A DNA stretch of 64,000 nt, from positions 36,477,398 to 36,541,397 of the forward strand of contig OX352773.1 of NCBI GenBank assembly GCA_947095535.1, read 5' to 3'. Below are positions 23,619-36,000 of this stretch, one piece after another. Positions within the stretch are counted from its first letter, which is position 1; every line of letters begins with the position of its first letter. The notes under the pieces were generated by a model that saw only the letters and a program-made list of their open reading frames with translations, ran no database searches and had not been told where the DNA came from. Position numbers and translations under genes: made by a program. The stretch is from Poecilobothrus nobilitatus. Lineage: Eukaryota; Arthropoda; Insecta; Diptera; Dolichopodidae.

Positions 23619-26600
23619 TTCATAGGACATAAGGTTTTCTTGTTTTCCTTCCTCTCAAAAATGTTAAAGATTTTAAAATTAAAGAGTTGGTTGTAAGAAT
23701 CAAAAAATTAATAAACTTTCTATATAGTTTTAAATAACTAATTAATTTAAGCTTCAGAACATTTTGTACGACTTATTATTAGATTTATTTTGAAAATTCC
23801 CTTATTTAAATGTCACTATGCTTTTGTGTATAAATGTATCTGATTTTCTTGAGAAAATTTGATTCTCCTTTAGTTTCATTTTCTCACTGTTTTTTATTAT
23901 TAAAGAAAATTATTCTATAGTATATGATTATCTAATAGAATAGAAGAAATTTTCATATCCTGTCACAAACCAAAAAACAAAAAAAAAAAACAAAACAAAG
24001 ACCTCAAACAAGAAAAAAATTCAAATTATTCTTGAAAACTCAAACAAGGATAAGAAAAGAATATTTTAGTAATGCTAAAAAGGTTACAAAATATGATCCT
24101 TGATGTATCTTTAGATTTTTATTTTATTTTGTTAGTTTATTTATTTAAATGAATGAAAATTTGTTCACATTAAAGGATTTTCTTTATGATATCTTCAAAA
24201 AAAAACAAAACCCAAAAAAAAAAAAATAATTCAAATTTCCTTGTATTCAACTTATACTGTTGTTTTTCTTATCACAAATATTTCATACACGCAGTAACTC
24301 ATCTTTGTTTTTGTCTTTTATCTTTTAGAAATAGTCTCATCATCACTCACCAACCACAAGCATTTATATCTCTAACCTCGCGTTTTTCTTCTTAGATTTT
24401 TAATACTGTAATAGAAAATATAAATAAAAAATCGGAACCATGTAATAATAATGTTATATGGCCCGCTGTGCAGTAGATAATAAATTTTTAATAAAACTCT
24501 GTTAATATTAATATTTGATAAAACTCTGTTAATTAAAGTTGGGTGCTAATTATTATTTTGCAATTTTAACTTTTCTACTTCTAAATTTGTTCTTCCACAC
24601 CTTATAAGCGAAATTGATTTGTAATTTTCTAGACGAACTTATATCTTTATTGCTTTATGAAGATTAAATTAAACAAATATATTTACTTCAACTTATGCAC
24701 ACTATTTTCAACTAAATGTTTAAGCTTTAACTTTCAATTGCTATTTGTTGATTCATATTAGGTTGTCATTTCATTTAGGTTAGGTCACTTATTTCCTTGT
24801 CAGTTCTTTGTATTGTAGGTAAGAAAAACAGCGTGTAAGGGTTCTTAAGTCAAAGTGCTTAAAAAAACGCTGAAAATGACAAAACAGAAGATAAACCACT
24901 GCAACATAACCGAAGCCAAACGACTAAAATGTTCTCCTCTATATAGGAATTTTTACGAAACATTAATGATGAAAACAAAATACATATTTCTATCACCGAC
25001 TATAAAATGATGTTAGGAATCCACAAGATGTTGTTAGGAATCCCCAAATGTAAAACTAACATTGGACAAAAAAGGTCCAAAGAAGGCAAATTCATGAATA
25101 AGACGTCGCAAGCTTGATTAAAGTATTAAAGTAATATTACACGTTAAAAGAGAGTTAAACTAGATTTTCGATTCTTGAAGTTCGTTAAAACCGGTTCCTG
25201 CTGACTTCAGATGGTATAAAAAATTCCTTTTCCAAGCAAAAAAATAACTCATAACGCCATAAATCGCAAAGCAACAAAGAACGATGTAATGGTAATTAAA
25301 AAATCATAAGTTTTCTTTAAAATAAGACTCAACACATTAAAAACATCAAACTTTTATGCAAGTTTCATATTCCTGCTTTTCCTATTTCCAATTTTTAATT
25401 TTTTTTGGTTTAGTTTTTTTTGGAAAAAGTTTTTGATTTCGAAGATTGAGATAAGAACTTCAAAAGTCAAGAGAATTTTTGACCTTCCTTTAATTTTCTT
25501 TTCGTTAATTTTCTTAAAAAATGAAAAAACAAAAAAAAAAACGAACTAAAGATAAAGAGTGTAAAAGAGAAAGAAAAGGCCCTGCTTTATTTTGGGATTA
25601 AGTTTTAGTTACAAAACATAAAAAAAAATATATAATAAAATTAAGAATATGAAATTCTTTACTCTTAACCTCTTAAGCTCCTCCTATATAAAAACAAATT
25701 TTAATGATTGATTACAAAAATAAAAATAAAAAGATATAAATAATAGTTAATGTTTTTGAGGATTTTTAAAATATTTTTGGCTTTTTCAGAAAACTTTTTA
25801 ACAAAAATCAAAAAATAAAAAAAAAAACAAAATAAAACAGTTCAGATCAATGTTTTCTATTTTTTTTTTTTTTTTTGTAATAGAAAATAGAAAACTCCTA
25901 TTAAATTTGTTGTTTTCCCAAAATGGGAAATTTGTATTTTTTTTTGTTTTTATTAAATATTCTAGACGTGATCTACAAAATTCATAAAATATTATTAAAT
26001 CGTTTCCTAGGAAAATTTAAAGAGATCTTGATTGTAAAAAATGTTTTTATTTAAGGACTCCTTTTCAATTTTTAAGTTTTTTATTTTTATTTTTTTTTTT
26101 GTTACAAACTTTGTCTTTTATAAATTTGAAAAAAAAAAACAAAAAATTAAAATTAAACTTTTAAACAAATATTTTAAATAAAAAAGTAAAATTGTTTGTT
26201 AAGCTCTTTCATAACAAAAAAATTTTTTTAAATTTTTCCGAACAATTTTACTCAAAGTTAAAAATCTAGGTAAATTTAACGAAAAATTGCAAATTTTTTT
26301 TGTATATTTTCTTTTTTGTTGTCGTTTTTTTTTTTTGGGGACAATTTTTTTTTTTTTTTGTTTGGTCAATATAAAATAATATATTGAGTGGTCACTAGAG
26401 TTAAAAGTAAGTCAGGATATAAAGTATTTTTTTGTTTTAATTTGTAATTTGTTGAACCATTTTTTATGGTTTATATTTTGTTAGGATTTATGGTCAACTC
26501 ATTATAGTCTTAACTCATTCTTTTCAAAAATATAAGTTTTTTATAATAAAAGTTTTTAAACTAAATACAGTAGACATGGAAATGTTTTTAAATAATAATT

Positions 26601-28008
26601 AATGTAATATAAAAAGTATAGGTATGTATAATAAATTTTTTAATATGAAAACATTGAAAAAAAATTAATTTTAATTCTTTTATATTTTTTTTTTTGGAAA
26701 TTTTTAACTTTCAATTACAATTAAGTATCTAACTAATATTAAAATAATAAGCCATTGACATTGTATTAAAAATTTTATATAATCAGTATAATTCTATAGT
26801 GATATAATCTGATTTAGATCAGTTTTGTGTCTAATAAGGCTATCATAGTGTTGCCATATGTTGATATAAACTATTTATTTATGAAAGGTGAAAATCAATT
26901 GGAAACACAAACTAATCTTCAGTAATTGAATACTATAAATACAAATTAATTAGAAATATTTATAAGGTCCTCAAGGGTAAAACTTTGAAGAAAATATATG
27001 AGAAAAAATTTTTTTTTATATGTATTAAAAAGGAATACTATAAAGAATTATGTTAAAAAAAAGTAAATTAGCACTTTTCTTAAACTCGGAATAAGTCCTT
27101 TACCAATAACATTTTCTTAAAATTCACTTTATTTTAGCAGCAACTTAAGATTTTGCAGAGATTTTTAAATTAAACTTTTAAAAATGATACTATAATAACA
27201 ATTTAAAATCGAATTTAAATTTAATTGTATTAATTAACGAAATCTGCATTAGAATAATAAAATAATAAAAGGGTTTATTCTTTTTTTATATTCATTTGTT
27301 TTTCTGGGCACTCTCTAATTCATTATTATCATATTGAACTGTCTATATACATATTTCTAATTATTTATATAATTTTAGAACAATAGTACTAGTGATTATT
27401 CAATACTTACATTATACAAAAAAAAAACCAATAAATAACTACTTCAGCTACAAATAACGGATGTTTATAATTAAAAAAAATATTCAAATGTTTATTATTT
27501 TGTATACAAACCAATTTTAATTTGAAATTATTATATACACAAACCAAATTTGGTCCATTTTAAAAAAAAAAAGCGGATTTTAAATCGTTAATAGCAATTT
27601 AAAAGCAGCTACAAACTAAATAAACTTTAAGTTTTTGCTAAAATAAAGTCAATTTTAAAAATGTCATTAGTATTAGCAATTTTTATTAGTGAAAGTTCTT
27701 TAGTAAGGATCCGAATGTTTAATGATAGTAAAAAAATTAAATTTTATTTTATTGACAGTTATACTCCAAATTTTCAACATTTCAACAAAGTGAAAATTAT
27801 CAAAACATTTTTAATTCATTAAAAGAAGGAAGACGATTTAATACTTTACGTTTGTCCTATATAGGACAAATAAAGTGAAGCAAATGTAAATGTATTTTAT
27901 ATTTAAAGCAGATGTATGTGTATAAGTAAAGCAGAAATGAAATTTAATTTTCTACTAATGTGGTGATAATTTATTTGCTTTTTTGTAAATTACAAATTCT
28001 TTATGTCA
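23619..28008. other. AT-rich intergenic DNA, no gene seen apart from one unidentified patch
   Basis: Contains a duplicated phrase AATAAAACTCTGTTAAT / GATAAAACTCTGTTAAT (about 24490 and 24517) and many long A/T tracts (for example 25859-25877 and 26326-26360). The patch at 24870-25215 is listed separately. Confidence 0.5.
24870..25215 (+). other. Higher-complexity, possibly once-coding patch, unidentified
   Basis: Base composition is less AT-skewed than the surroundings. A forward frame from about 24876 reads MTKQKINHCNITEAKRLKCS and continues open to about 25010 before stops and apparent frame changes. A diverged direct repeat, ATGATGTTAGGAATCC(A) / GATGTTGTTAGGAATCCC, lies at about 25010-25045. 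The texture resembles a decayed transposon protein, but I recognise no family, and chance is not excluded. Confidence 0.2.
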
Positions 28009-28236
28009 AAACAATCTCTTTTAGCAGCCTCGGTGGCTTAGTGGGTAAGATCGTATAAAATACGCTGTAAACACCGAGGAAGTGTGGGTTCGAATCCCAT
28101 ACATATCGTAAGAGAATCCCCTTAAGACATTTACAGCCACCCCTGAACAGGAAAAACTATGCAATTTCCTGTCCACATTTACACATTTATGTGGCAGATA
28201 AATGTATTAAAAAAAAAAAAGAAACAATCTCTTTTA
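28009..28236 (+). mobile_element. SINE family A, copy 3: full-length insertion with perfect 15-bp target duplication
   Basis: AAACAATCTCTTTTA at 28009-28023 is repeated exactly at 28222-28236. Between them lies a 198-bp SINE. Its A box is TGGCTTAGTGG (28034-28044) and its B box GGTTCGAATCC (28087-28097), both matching RNA polymerase III consensus. The body has ATTTACAGCCACCCCTGA and TTTATGTGGCAG and ends in poly(A). The 5' phrase CCTCGGTG (28028-28035) is fully complementary to CACCGAGG (28072-28079). The intact duplication and promoter boxes mark this as the youngest-looking copy in the window. SINEs of this sort are mobilised by a partner LINE; the poly(A) tail fits a jockey- or L1-type partner, but this is inference. 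Confidence 0.93.
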
Positions 28237-31083
28237 ATATTATCATTATCATCATTTAACAGAGAAAAAATCATTTATTGCAATAGTAAAAAAAGAGTTT
28301 TGTATAAAAATAGAGAGCTTAGTATTTATACTGATTAAGTTTTTTCTCTAATTCAAAATTTACTTAATTTAAATTTTTTCTAAATTTAATTTTTAATTTA
28401 TTTTTTTTTGTCCATTTATTTTTCTTTTCCAATCTAAATCATTATCCAAACATCAAACACACAAAAAATATTCTCATTTAATTATCATGTAATTATATTT
28501 ATATGTGATCAATAGAAGATCTATATCTAAAGATACATAATATGATATCTATAATTATAATTTAATAGTTTTCAGCCACACACTGCATATTATGACATTC
28601 CGTTAAGTTTTGAATACAATTACCTACATGTTTGGATATGATTTTTCTATTACAAAATCTACATTAATATATAACATACATACATATATATATTAAGCAT
28701 CATGATTTTTTTTGTTTTCTTTTAGAATAAAAAAATTTTGTATCCCATACGAATTTTTTGTAATTAAAATGTTACGGTAAAATAAATATACGTACACACA
28801 CCAGCCACAGGGCCCCTATAGTATAATATTATTCTCAATATTATCAGAACATTAATTGTATGAAAAGTACCAATAAATTTTCAAATTAATGACATTAAAA
28901 ATAAATGTTACATTTATTATAAATTGTGTAACATTTTTCAGCAAAAACAGTTCTTATAATTTGTTGCTGTGAATATAGTAAAAAAATTTTTTTTTAAAGT
29001 TCTGACAATTTTTTAACTAAATAATTTTTTTATTTATTTATTTTATGTTTTTATTTTTTTTGTGTTTTACTTAATAATCAAGTAAAATGCACACGGTTTT
29101 ATTCCAAATTACTTGTAATAGTTTTAATGGTAAAAAAAAAAAAAAAAAAAACAAAATACATACCATATCAAATGAAAAAGCTTTCAACAAATCCCACCCG
29201 CCTTAATGGATATTCATGGATAAATTATACGTTCTAGTGTCACAATAGAATACAAAAATAAAAAAAAAAAACAAAAGCTCAAAATAAAAAGTAATTTTTG
29301 ACATTGCAGATAGTTTTAGAGTAAAAGAGATGAAAAAAAAAATGTTGATTTTACTTTTCTTAGTTTGTTTTTTCTTTTTTTTTTAACTTACTTTGATGAA
29401 GATTAATGTATTTTAGAGTGACATTTTTCTTTCAAGTTCGGAAAAATAACAGACGAGAATATTTAATAATAAATATATAATATAATATATATGAACCATA
29501 AATATATTATAGATGTAAATAAGAAACATATACCAACATGTATTGTAGGATAAAATTGAAAAGATATTATGAATGTTTGTATTTATTTATTTTTTTTTTT
29601 TGAAAATTATTTTTTGTGGTAATGGTTGTACTTACAATACTTATAGTTGTATTTACTACTGTTTATACGAATCAGTGGTGTTTATCTTTATATCTTTAAT
29701 AACATCTCTAAATTATTTTAAATTTATTACGCAATTATTTTTAATGTGCAAACGATTTCTGCTAAAATCAGAATTTCATATTTTTATATATGGGGCGTAA
29801 CGCTGCATGTTTAAATTCGTATGCTATGTGCATACCACGTTTATGGAACCATATGCCACCAACATGTCTTACATAACGTTGATAATTCGTATGTTGTAAT
29901 ATAAATAAACTTTGAAACAATAACTTTTTACTTCAAAAAAACCTTTCACAAGTTCCCACCATCCGGTTCAATTGTAATGTCCGCAAAACGTTAGTTGGCG
30001 AAAGAATTCATCACTGAACATTTTTGTAGGAAATTAAATAGAAATATGTTTTTTTTTTTAATTTTTCATTTTACGCAAACTTAAAAAAGGAAAAAAAATT
30101 TTTTTTCAAATGAAACAAAATTTAATTTTTTATTTATTTAATATTTTACTTTTAAGTTTTACTTCTGATTTGTGTCAAACGAAAACGACAACAACGTTTT
30201 AAATTAAACTTTTATTTTAAAAAGGAATTTTTTCCTGTTAAACAATTCTGGGAGAGTATAATTTTATATATTTTTATAGCAAATGTAATCGCAAATTTTT
30301 TAAACCATAAAATGGTGTTAAAATTAAATTGAAAATGTTTTGTTAAAAAGAAAATACATAAATCATGAAATGCAGACAAGTTTTGGACTTTATTACGACA
30401 TTTATTTTGAAAATTAAGACATATTATACATGTACTTTTTTTTTTATAAATTGCATATTTTATATTAATATATAAATTAATTGTTAAATTGTAATATTTA
30501 TAAAAAAGTATATTTATATTTATTTTTCAAAATTTTGGAAAAATATAATAAAACTCCTTAAACTATGCAATATTTATATTTACGATGTTACTGATTTAAT
30601 ATTAATATAAGGAAATAAATTATTAAGAAGGGCAATAAAGCCACAATTTTAGTGCTTAGTTCTTTAGGGTAGTTAAGGGTAGGATAGGGTAGTTAGTTAA
30701 CTTAGTTCTTTAGGGTAGTTAGTTTTAAGTAGTTATAAGTTTTATTATTTTAAAACAAAAATTACTATAGTTGTTTTTTCTCCTTTTCGATAAATTGTTT
30801 TTTACAACACAAAATTATACTATAAAAATACAAAAAATGTAAAAATTTATTATAATAGTTATATAATAATTTTAAATCAAATATAAATAAGAGTTTATTT
30901 TATTTATAATATAGTTATCACAATTTTAAATGAGAGAGTTACTATTGTAGCCATGCACATTAAAATGTTATAATATTTCAGTATTCTTTAGTTTTATTTA
31001 GGATAAGTAATAAATGTATCAAAACAGGTAATAAATAAAACATTGAAAAAAAAAAAAAAGAAAAATATTAATATAAGGGCGGG
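28237..31083. other. AT-rich intergenic DNA, no gene seen
   Basis: Includes an A run near 29132-29150. A less AT-skewed patch at about 29790-30030 (with GTATGCTATGTGCATACCACG) shows no recognisable feature. The forward frame at 29573-29800 is Phe/Tyr/Ile-rich and judged chance. Confidence 0.5.
30654..30740. repeat. Local duplication rich in AGGGTAGTTA
   Basis: CTTAGTTCTTTAGGGTAGTTA occurs twice, about 46 bp apart, separated by TAGGGTAGTTAGTTAA-type spacer. This is a small tandem duplication. It is not a run of the insect telomere repeat TTAGG. Confidence 0.6.
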
Positions 31084-31155
31084 GCCTAGATAGCCAAGTG
31101 GTTAAGAACGTGGTTTATTAACCGAGGGAGTGCTGATTTAAATGCTGCACCAGTA
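31084..31155 (+). mobile_element. SINE family B head, tRNA-derived (copy 1)
   Basis: A box TAGCCAAGTGG (31091-31101) matches the consensus. It is followed by TTAAGAACGTGG and a degenerate B box GATTTAAATGC (31135-31145) where GGTTCAAATCC would be expected. The head type (GCCAAGTGGTTAAG) resembles Leu/Ser-like tRNA D arms and differs from family A. A body after it (CCTCCTTAATTGGAAGGAT, which can fold on itself) may extend to about 31215, but its end is unclear. Confidence 0.6.
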
Positions 31156-31482
31156 GTAGACCTCCTTAATTGGAAGGATATTAATGAAAAAAGTTAAATT
31201 AACAAAATCCTTTTTGCCATCAAATATAGTGTAAGTATAATACTGGGTTCAAATTCATACATTTTTAATATGAAAAAAGGATATACTTCCAACTTATCAG
31301 CTTTAATAAGTAGAGCGCTTCTTTATATTTATAATGTTCAGAACATTATATTACAGCTTCTATGCATTGTTTTCCAGTAAAAACTACAGCTACTCCGAAT
31401 GAAAATAAACTAATGAAAATCACAAGCTGTAATTAAGACCAGTATTAATTTTTTAAAAAATTATAGTAACTATTTTTTTTTT
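31156..31482. other. AT-rich intergenic DNA
   Basis: Possible SINE B body at the start, then unrecognised sequence up to family C copy 2. Confidence 0.45.
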
Positions 31483-31895
31483 CTAAGGAAGGTGTGAATC
31501 ACCCAAAGACACCAATAATTCCCCCTTGGCAGTGTCAGATTTTTACTGGCTAAACCCACGTTCTCCTTTAGTCAATATAATGGCATAAAACAATATATTT
31601 TGGCTAGGGAGAAGGAATAGGAAAATACAGGACAAGGAGGCGGAAACATTGAATTGGGAGTGGTACTGTAAGGGAACAATGAATTCGCCTATTATTATTA
31701 CTATTTTGTATTATTTTGTATATGTTACTAACTATAGTGACTATAGCCATCAACAGTTACAACATGCAGTATTTGAACATGCCCACTGTTACAGTAGCAA
31801 CAATAATTATTGGCATTGGTATTAGTTATTAACTATAGATTATAATTTACAGATTTATTTACAGACTTACTATTTACTACAGAGTTATCAGATGT
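31483..31895. repeat. Dispersed repeat family C, copy 2
   Basis: Carries every landmark of copy 1 in order: CTAAGGAAGGTGTGAATC, CCAAAGACACCAATAATTCC, GCAGTGTCAGATTTTTACTG, AACATTGAATTGGGAGTGG and CGCCTATTATTATTACTATT. It also keeps ACTACAGAGTTATCAG near 31875, matching ACTACAGAGTCAGGGCCATCAG in copy 1. The ATT microsatellite is much shorter than in copy 1. Confidence 0.75.
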
Positions 31896-32428
31896 CGAAT
31901 TTTAAATTTTTCCGATCTTACTAGTATTACAGACTTTTTAAGATTTTTTATAAAATTATGTAAAATAAAAGCATATAAAATACAAATGTAATTAGCAGGA
32001 GTTCCCGGTATTGCTACAAGTATTTTGTTGGTTTAATGAAATAAAAATTATAAGGTTTTCTTTTTACGTTAATGAAATTTAATTAATATGCTTAGATTTT
32101 AATATATATTTATACATGTGGCATTTTTCGGGTTCAGAGGAACATTCCTACAACATTTGTTTACGATCGGGAACATCATGCAAAAATGCATAAATAACCA
32201 ACAAGCAAACAAACAGTTTCTGCTTTATATAATAGTTTATTATTAACTTTTGACTGAGAATTAAATTTAATATTTCTGAATATTGTGATATTATTTAAAT
32301 AATATTGTTTTTCTTTAATATTGCTTTCCTATTTAATACCATTACAAAATAGTTCTCTTCCTCCCAGTAACATATTCTGCTTGGACACTCTGTTGATATT
32401 CAAATATTCGATTAGATTGTTTTTTGGC
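31896..32428. other. AT-rich intergenic DNA, no gene seen
   Basis: No repeat or coding signal. The forward frame beginning at 32321 runs into family E copy 2 and is not considered a gene. Confidence 0.5.
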
Positions 32429-32560
32429 GAAATCATCGAAAGACACTATAGAAGAGTGAAACGAGCACGAGTTCTCTATGAGTGTGTCCCACTAAATACT
32501 ACCTCCCTGTTTTGACCAAACAATAGGTTATATGACCTTTAGTACTCATGTACTGGTTGG
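32429..32560. repeat. Dispersed repeat family E, copy 2
   Basis: Matches 8100-8210 through GAAATCATCGAAAGACACTATAG, GAGTGAAACGAGCACGAGTTCT, CCAAACAATAGGTTA and CCTTTAGTACT. The frame here stays open longer than in the other copy (part of a 64-codon frame, 32321-32515), which may reflect an old transposon coding segment, but no family is recognised. Confidence 0.55.
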
Positions 32561-33037
32561 CCCTAAGGTTAACATTTTTTTAATTTTGTAAATATTTTAA
32601 AATAAATAAATAAATAAATATAAATAATCAATTAAAGAAAAAAAGAACTGTAAGTCACTTATCCTTTCCAATGTGCATCATAAATCATATATAAGTATTT
32701 TTACATTATTGCTATAAAATAATTTGAATATCTAGTTTCTATTAAAAAACCATAATCATACTAATTACAAGATATCTATTAATCAGGAAAAGTCAAAATA
32801 AATAATATTATGTACCTAAAAATAAAATAAGAGGAATTTCTTTTCGTATAGTCATTATAATAGTTAAGTTACAAAAACAGGATTTCAATCAAATGTTTTT
32901 CAAAAAGTAAATTTGATGCCTACATCTACTGATTATTTTAAAAATATTATCAATGCAATTTATATCGGAAAAATTAATATTTATATGACGAATATAGAAA
33001 TCTTTTATTACCAACATTTTTATCACGATGAATATCG
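32561..33037. other. AT-rich intergenic DNA, no gene seen
   Basis: Contains a short TAAA tandem run near 32600-32620. No other feature. Confidence 0.5.
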
Positions 33038-33097
33038 CGAGATTTTGAGACACGAGATTTTACAACACGAGATTTTACAACACGAGATTTTAAGACA
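33038..33097. repeat. 15-bp minisatellite, four units
   Basis: CGAGATTTTGAGACA, CGAGATTTTACAACA, CGAGATTTTACAACA and CGAGATTTTAAGACA follow one another without gaps. A decayed fifth unit (GCGAGTTTGTAAGATA) lies just after. Because the period is five codons, a short forward frame reads EILRH/EILQH repeatedly; that frame is only 65 codons long and otherwise unremarkable, so I do not call it a gene. Confidence 0.9.
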
Positions 33098-36000
33098 AGC
33101 GAGTTTGTAAGATACAAGATTTTTAGACGAGAACTTTCGTAACCGACCTTTTAATATATTACCCTTTATTAATATATATTAGATATTTTTCTCATCTATT
33201 GTAAACATTTTTATAAATATATAAACAATAACAATATACATATCTATTCCCATAATTATTTCATCTCTTTCTATTATTAATCAATTTTTATTAAAAGCAA
33301 AAATAAGAAGAAATAATAAAAAAAAAAGGAAAACTTTTGAAAAAAATTAAAAATTACAAAAATAACAAAAACTTAAAATTCTAAACTCAAAACTTCACGG
33401 TTTTCTAAATTTTATTCGTCCCTTAAATTTGTTTTATTTTATTATTATTTTTAATTTTTTTTTTTTTTGAGAAATTGAAAATGCTTTTCCTCCTCTCATA
33501 ATTTTTCTACTCTCTATTTTATCTGATAGATATAATAAAGAGATCTGTCCAAAATATTCCTATCTGCATTACGTTCATTGTTTTTTGTTTTTCTAGAGCG
33601 TAAAAAGGAAGGGAGAAAACAAATAAAATTTCCTTAAGAAACCCCACCTTAATGAACCAACCAAAATATGGTATGGGCTATGGATCAATTTATCTTTAAC
33701 AACCATAAAATCGACGTAATGCTTATTCAATAAACAACAGGGACAAAAACAAAAAATAAAATGTTTTTTTTGTATTTTTTTTCCATGTTCTACTGGAATC
33801 ATAGAAATTTTTAATAGAATTAAAATATATACACATATATATACACGCACTTAATATTTATATTATAAAAAAAAAAAAAATCATTTAATTAAAATATCCT
33901 TTAAAAGAAAATATTCTTCAATATTTTTTTTTCTTTCTATTTTCTTGCGTGATTCTAAGCACAAAAATATTTTGCTGTGTTGTTCCTTTTTTGGTTTTTT
34001 ATTTTGTTGTTCTCAAAAGTTGTAAAACAACATCGAGTCAATGTTATTGCAATTTTATGAATTCCCTTTACGACCATAAAATCACTTTTTATTATATTTT
34101 GGTTGATTTTAATGTAAATTTTACTGGAGGAATAATAATAAAAATATATAAATGTGTACACATATGTGTACATTTGGACATAGCTCAATTATTCCAACAA
34201 TTGTTTAATACCATTACTAAATGTTACTCTCTGATAGAGTTGCTTTATATTTGTTGGTGAATATTAAATAGGAGGCTGTTTAATTAATTATTCAAGATCA
34301 AAAATTATTAAGTATATTGTTTAGATTTTGTTTTGAGATGCAAGGTTTCAAAACTCAAATCCATAATATTTGTATCAGAAACTTCAAAAACTTGAAGAAA
34401 AAAATTTAGAACTAAGTAAGTAATGAGTAGAACCATGAATGAGATAAGGAAATCAATTTTTACATAGATAAATTAAGGACAAGACTGTAGTTAGGGTTAC
34501 AAAGCTTAAAGTATTTTTTCCATTTAACTAATTTGAGTTTCGATATTCTAAACAGTCATATCATTTTAACACCATTGTAAAGAAAGCGGCAAAAGAAAGT
34601 CGCTTTAAATTATATCTAAACTTACATTAGATCTTCTAACTCTTAATAAAAGTGTTGAATATTCATAGCCTTTATTTATTTTTGTGAAATCGAAATACGT
34701 GTTCTGTTAAAAATTGCCCATCCCTTACTTGTTTAAAAGTATCTTTTAATTCTTATTAACTCAAGTTGGTTTTTAATAAGATCTTAGCTTCTCGTCGTTA
34801 AGTAGAAATTTCTTACAGAAAATTTAGTACAAAATGTTTCTACCGAGATATCGGTTCATTTAAAATGTTTTTTTACTTTTTCCAGGAATTGAAATTACTT
34901 AAATCTAATATTTTTATTTATTTGCAAAAAAAAATAGAACATAAAATCATCACATAACAAAAAAATTGTTTTTTTTTTCTCGAAAATGAACTTTTCAGCA
35001 CGCTTCAACATTTACTACCATCTGCCAACTTTTCTTAACTAAATTATTAATTATCTTTATAGCTTAATATTATTTTCTCCACCTTCTCAAAATTTTATTT
35101 TTGTTTTTTAGATAAAAACTTCTATCCTTTCCGGATTCTTTTGTTTTCATTGTCTTTTAAAATTTGTTTTTTTTTATTTTTTTTTTCTGATCCTTCTTAT
35201 CTTATTTTCATCTCTATATTGATGAAAATCGAACTTAAACTTCTGAAAAAGGAAAATTTAAGAAGCAAAAATTAAAAAAAAAAAAAAAACTGAATCTATG
35301 GATAACAAAGTGTTTGTACGCATTAGGCTGGATACCGAAACAAAAACAAATTTGAACTTAAGACGATTAAAAGATATTTTTAATGTGAGAGGTTTGAAAG
35401 AATCAGGTAGACAATGGGGTGATGAAATCGAATAATAACAAAAAACTTTTAATTCTTCAAATAACTTAAAAATATACTGAATGAAAAGAATATTTTCATT
35501 CAACGGACCCTAATTCTTAAAAATTTTGTAGATACCATCAACTTCAAACCATCCAAATCCATACACAACATGAAAAATTAGTATAGTACCATAAAATATT
35601 TTTTTTTTTTGCGATTTTTATTTTTGTTGTTGTAAAGTTATTGTTGTTAAAAGATTATGAGAAGATTTTATTGATTGGTCGGTCATAAAACAAAAAAAAA
35701 AAAAAATTATTTCATAATTGATTGCTTATCAATTTTTTTCATGTTTTGGTTTTTATTATTTTTTTCTACTGTTATTTGTTGTTTTGAATATTTTACGGAT
35801 GGATACAACATATTGAGGACTATTTTTGATCGAAAGTCATATAAACTTTGAACGGTTCCGGACATTTTTACAATTTTTTTTTGTTTTTTATTACTCTAAG
35901 GATTTTTTTAAAGAAAAAATTTATATATAGGATCAAAATTATGAAAATATACTTTAGATAATATTTAAGATTTATTTGTTGGACTTTGAATTAAGGATTT

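Noticed and set aside
33949..34260. 103-codon forward frame with an overlapping 77-codon reverse frame
   Set aside because: Longest non-repetitive frame in the window, but hydrophobic and AT-driven, without an ATG at its start, recognisable domain or splice signals; two overlapping frames on opposite strands suggest chance.
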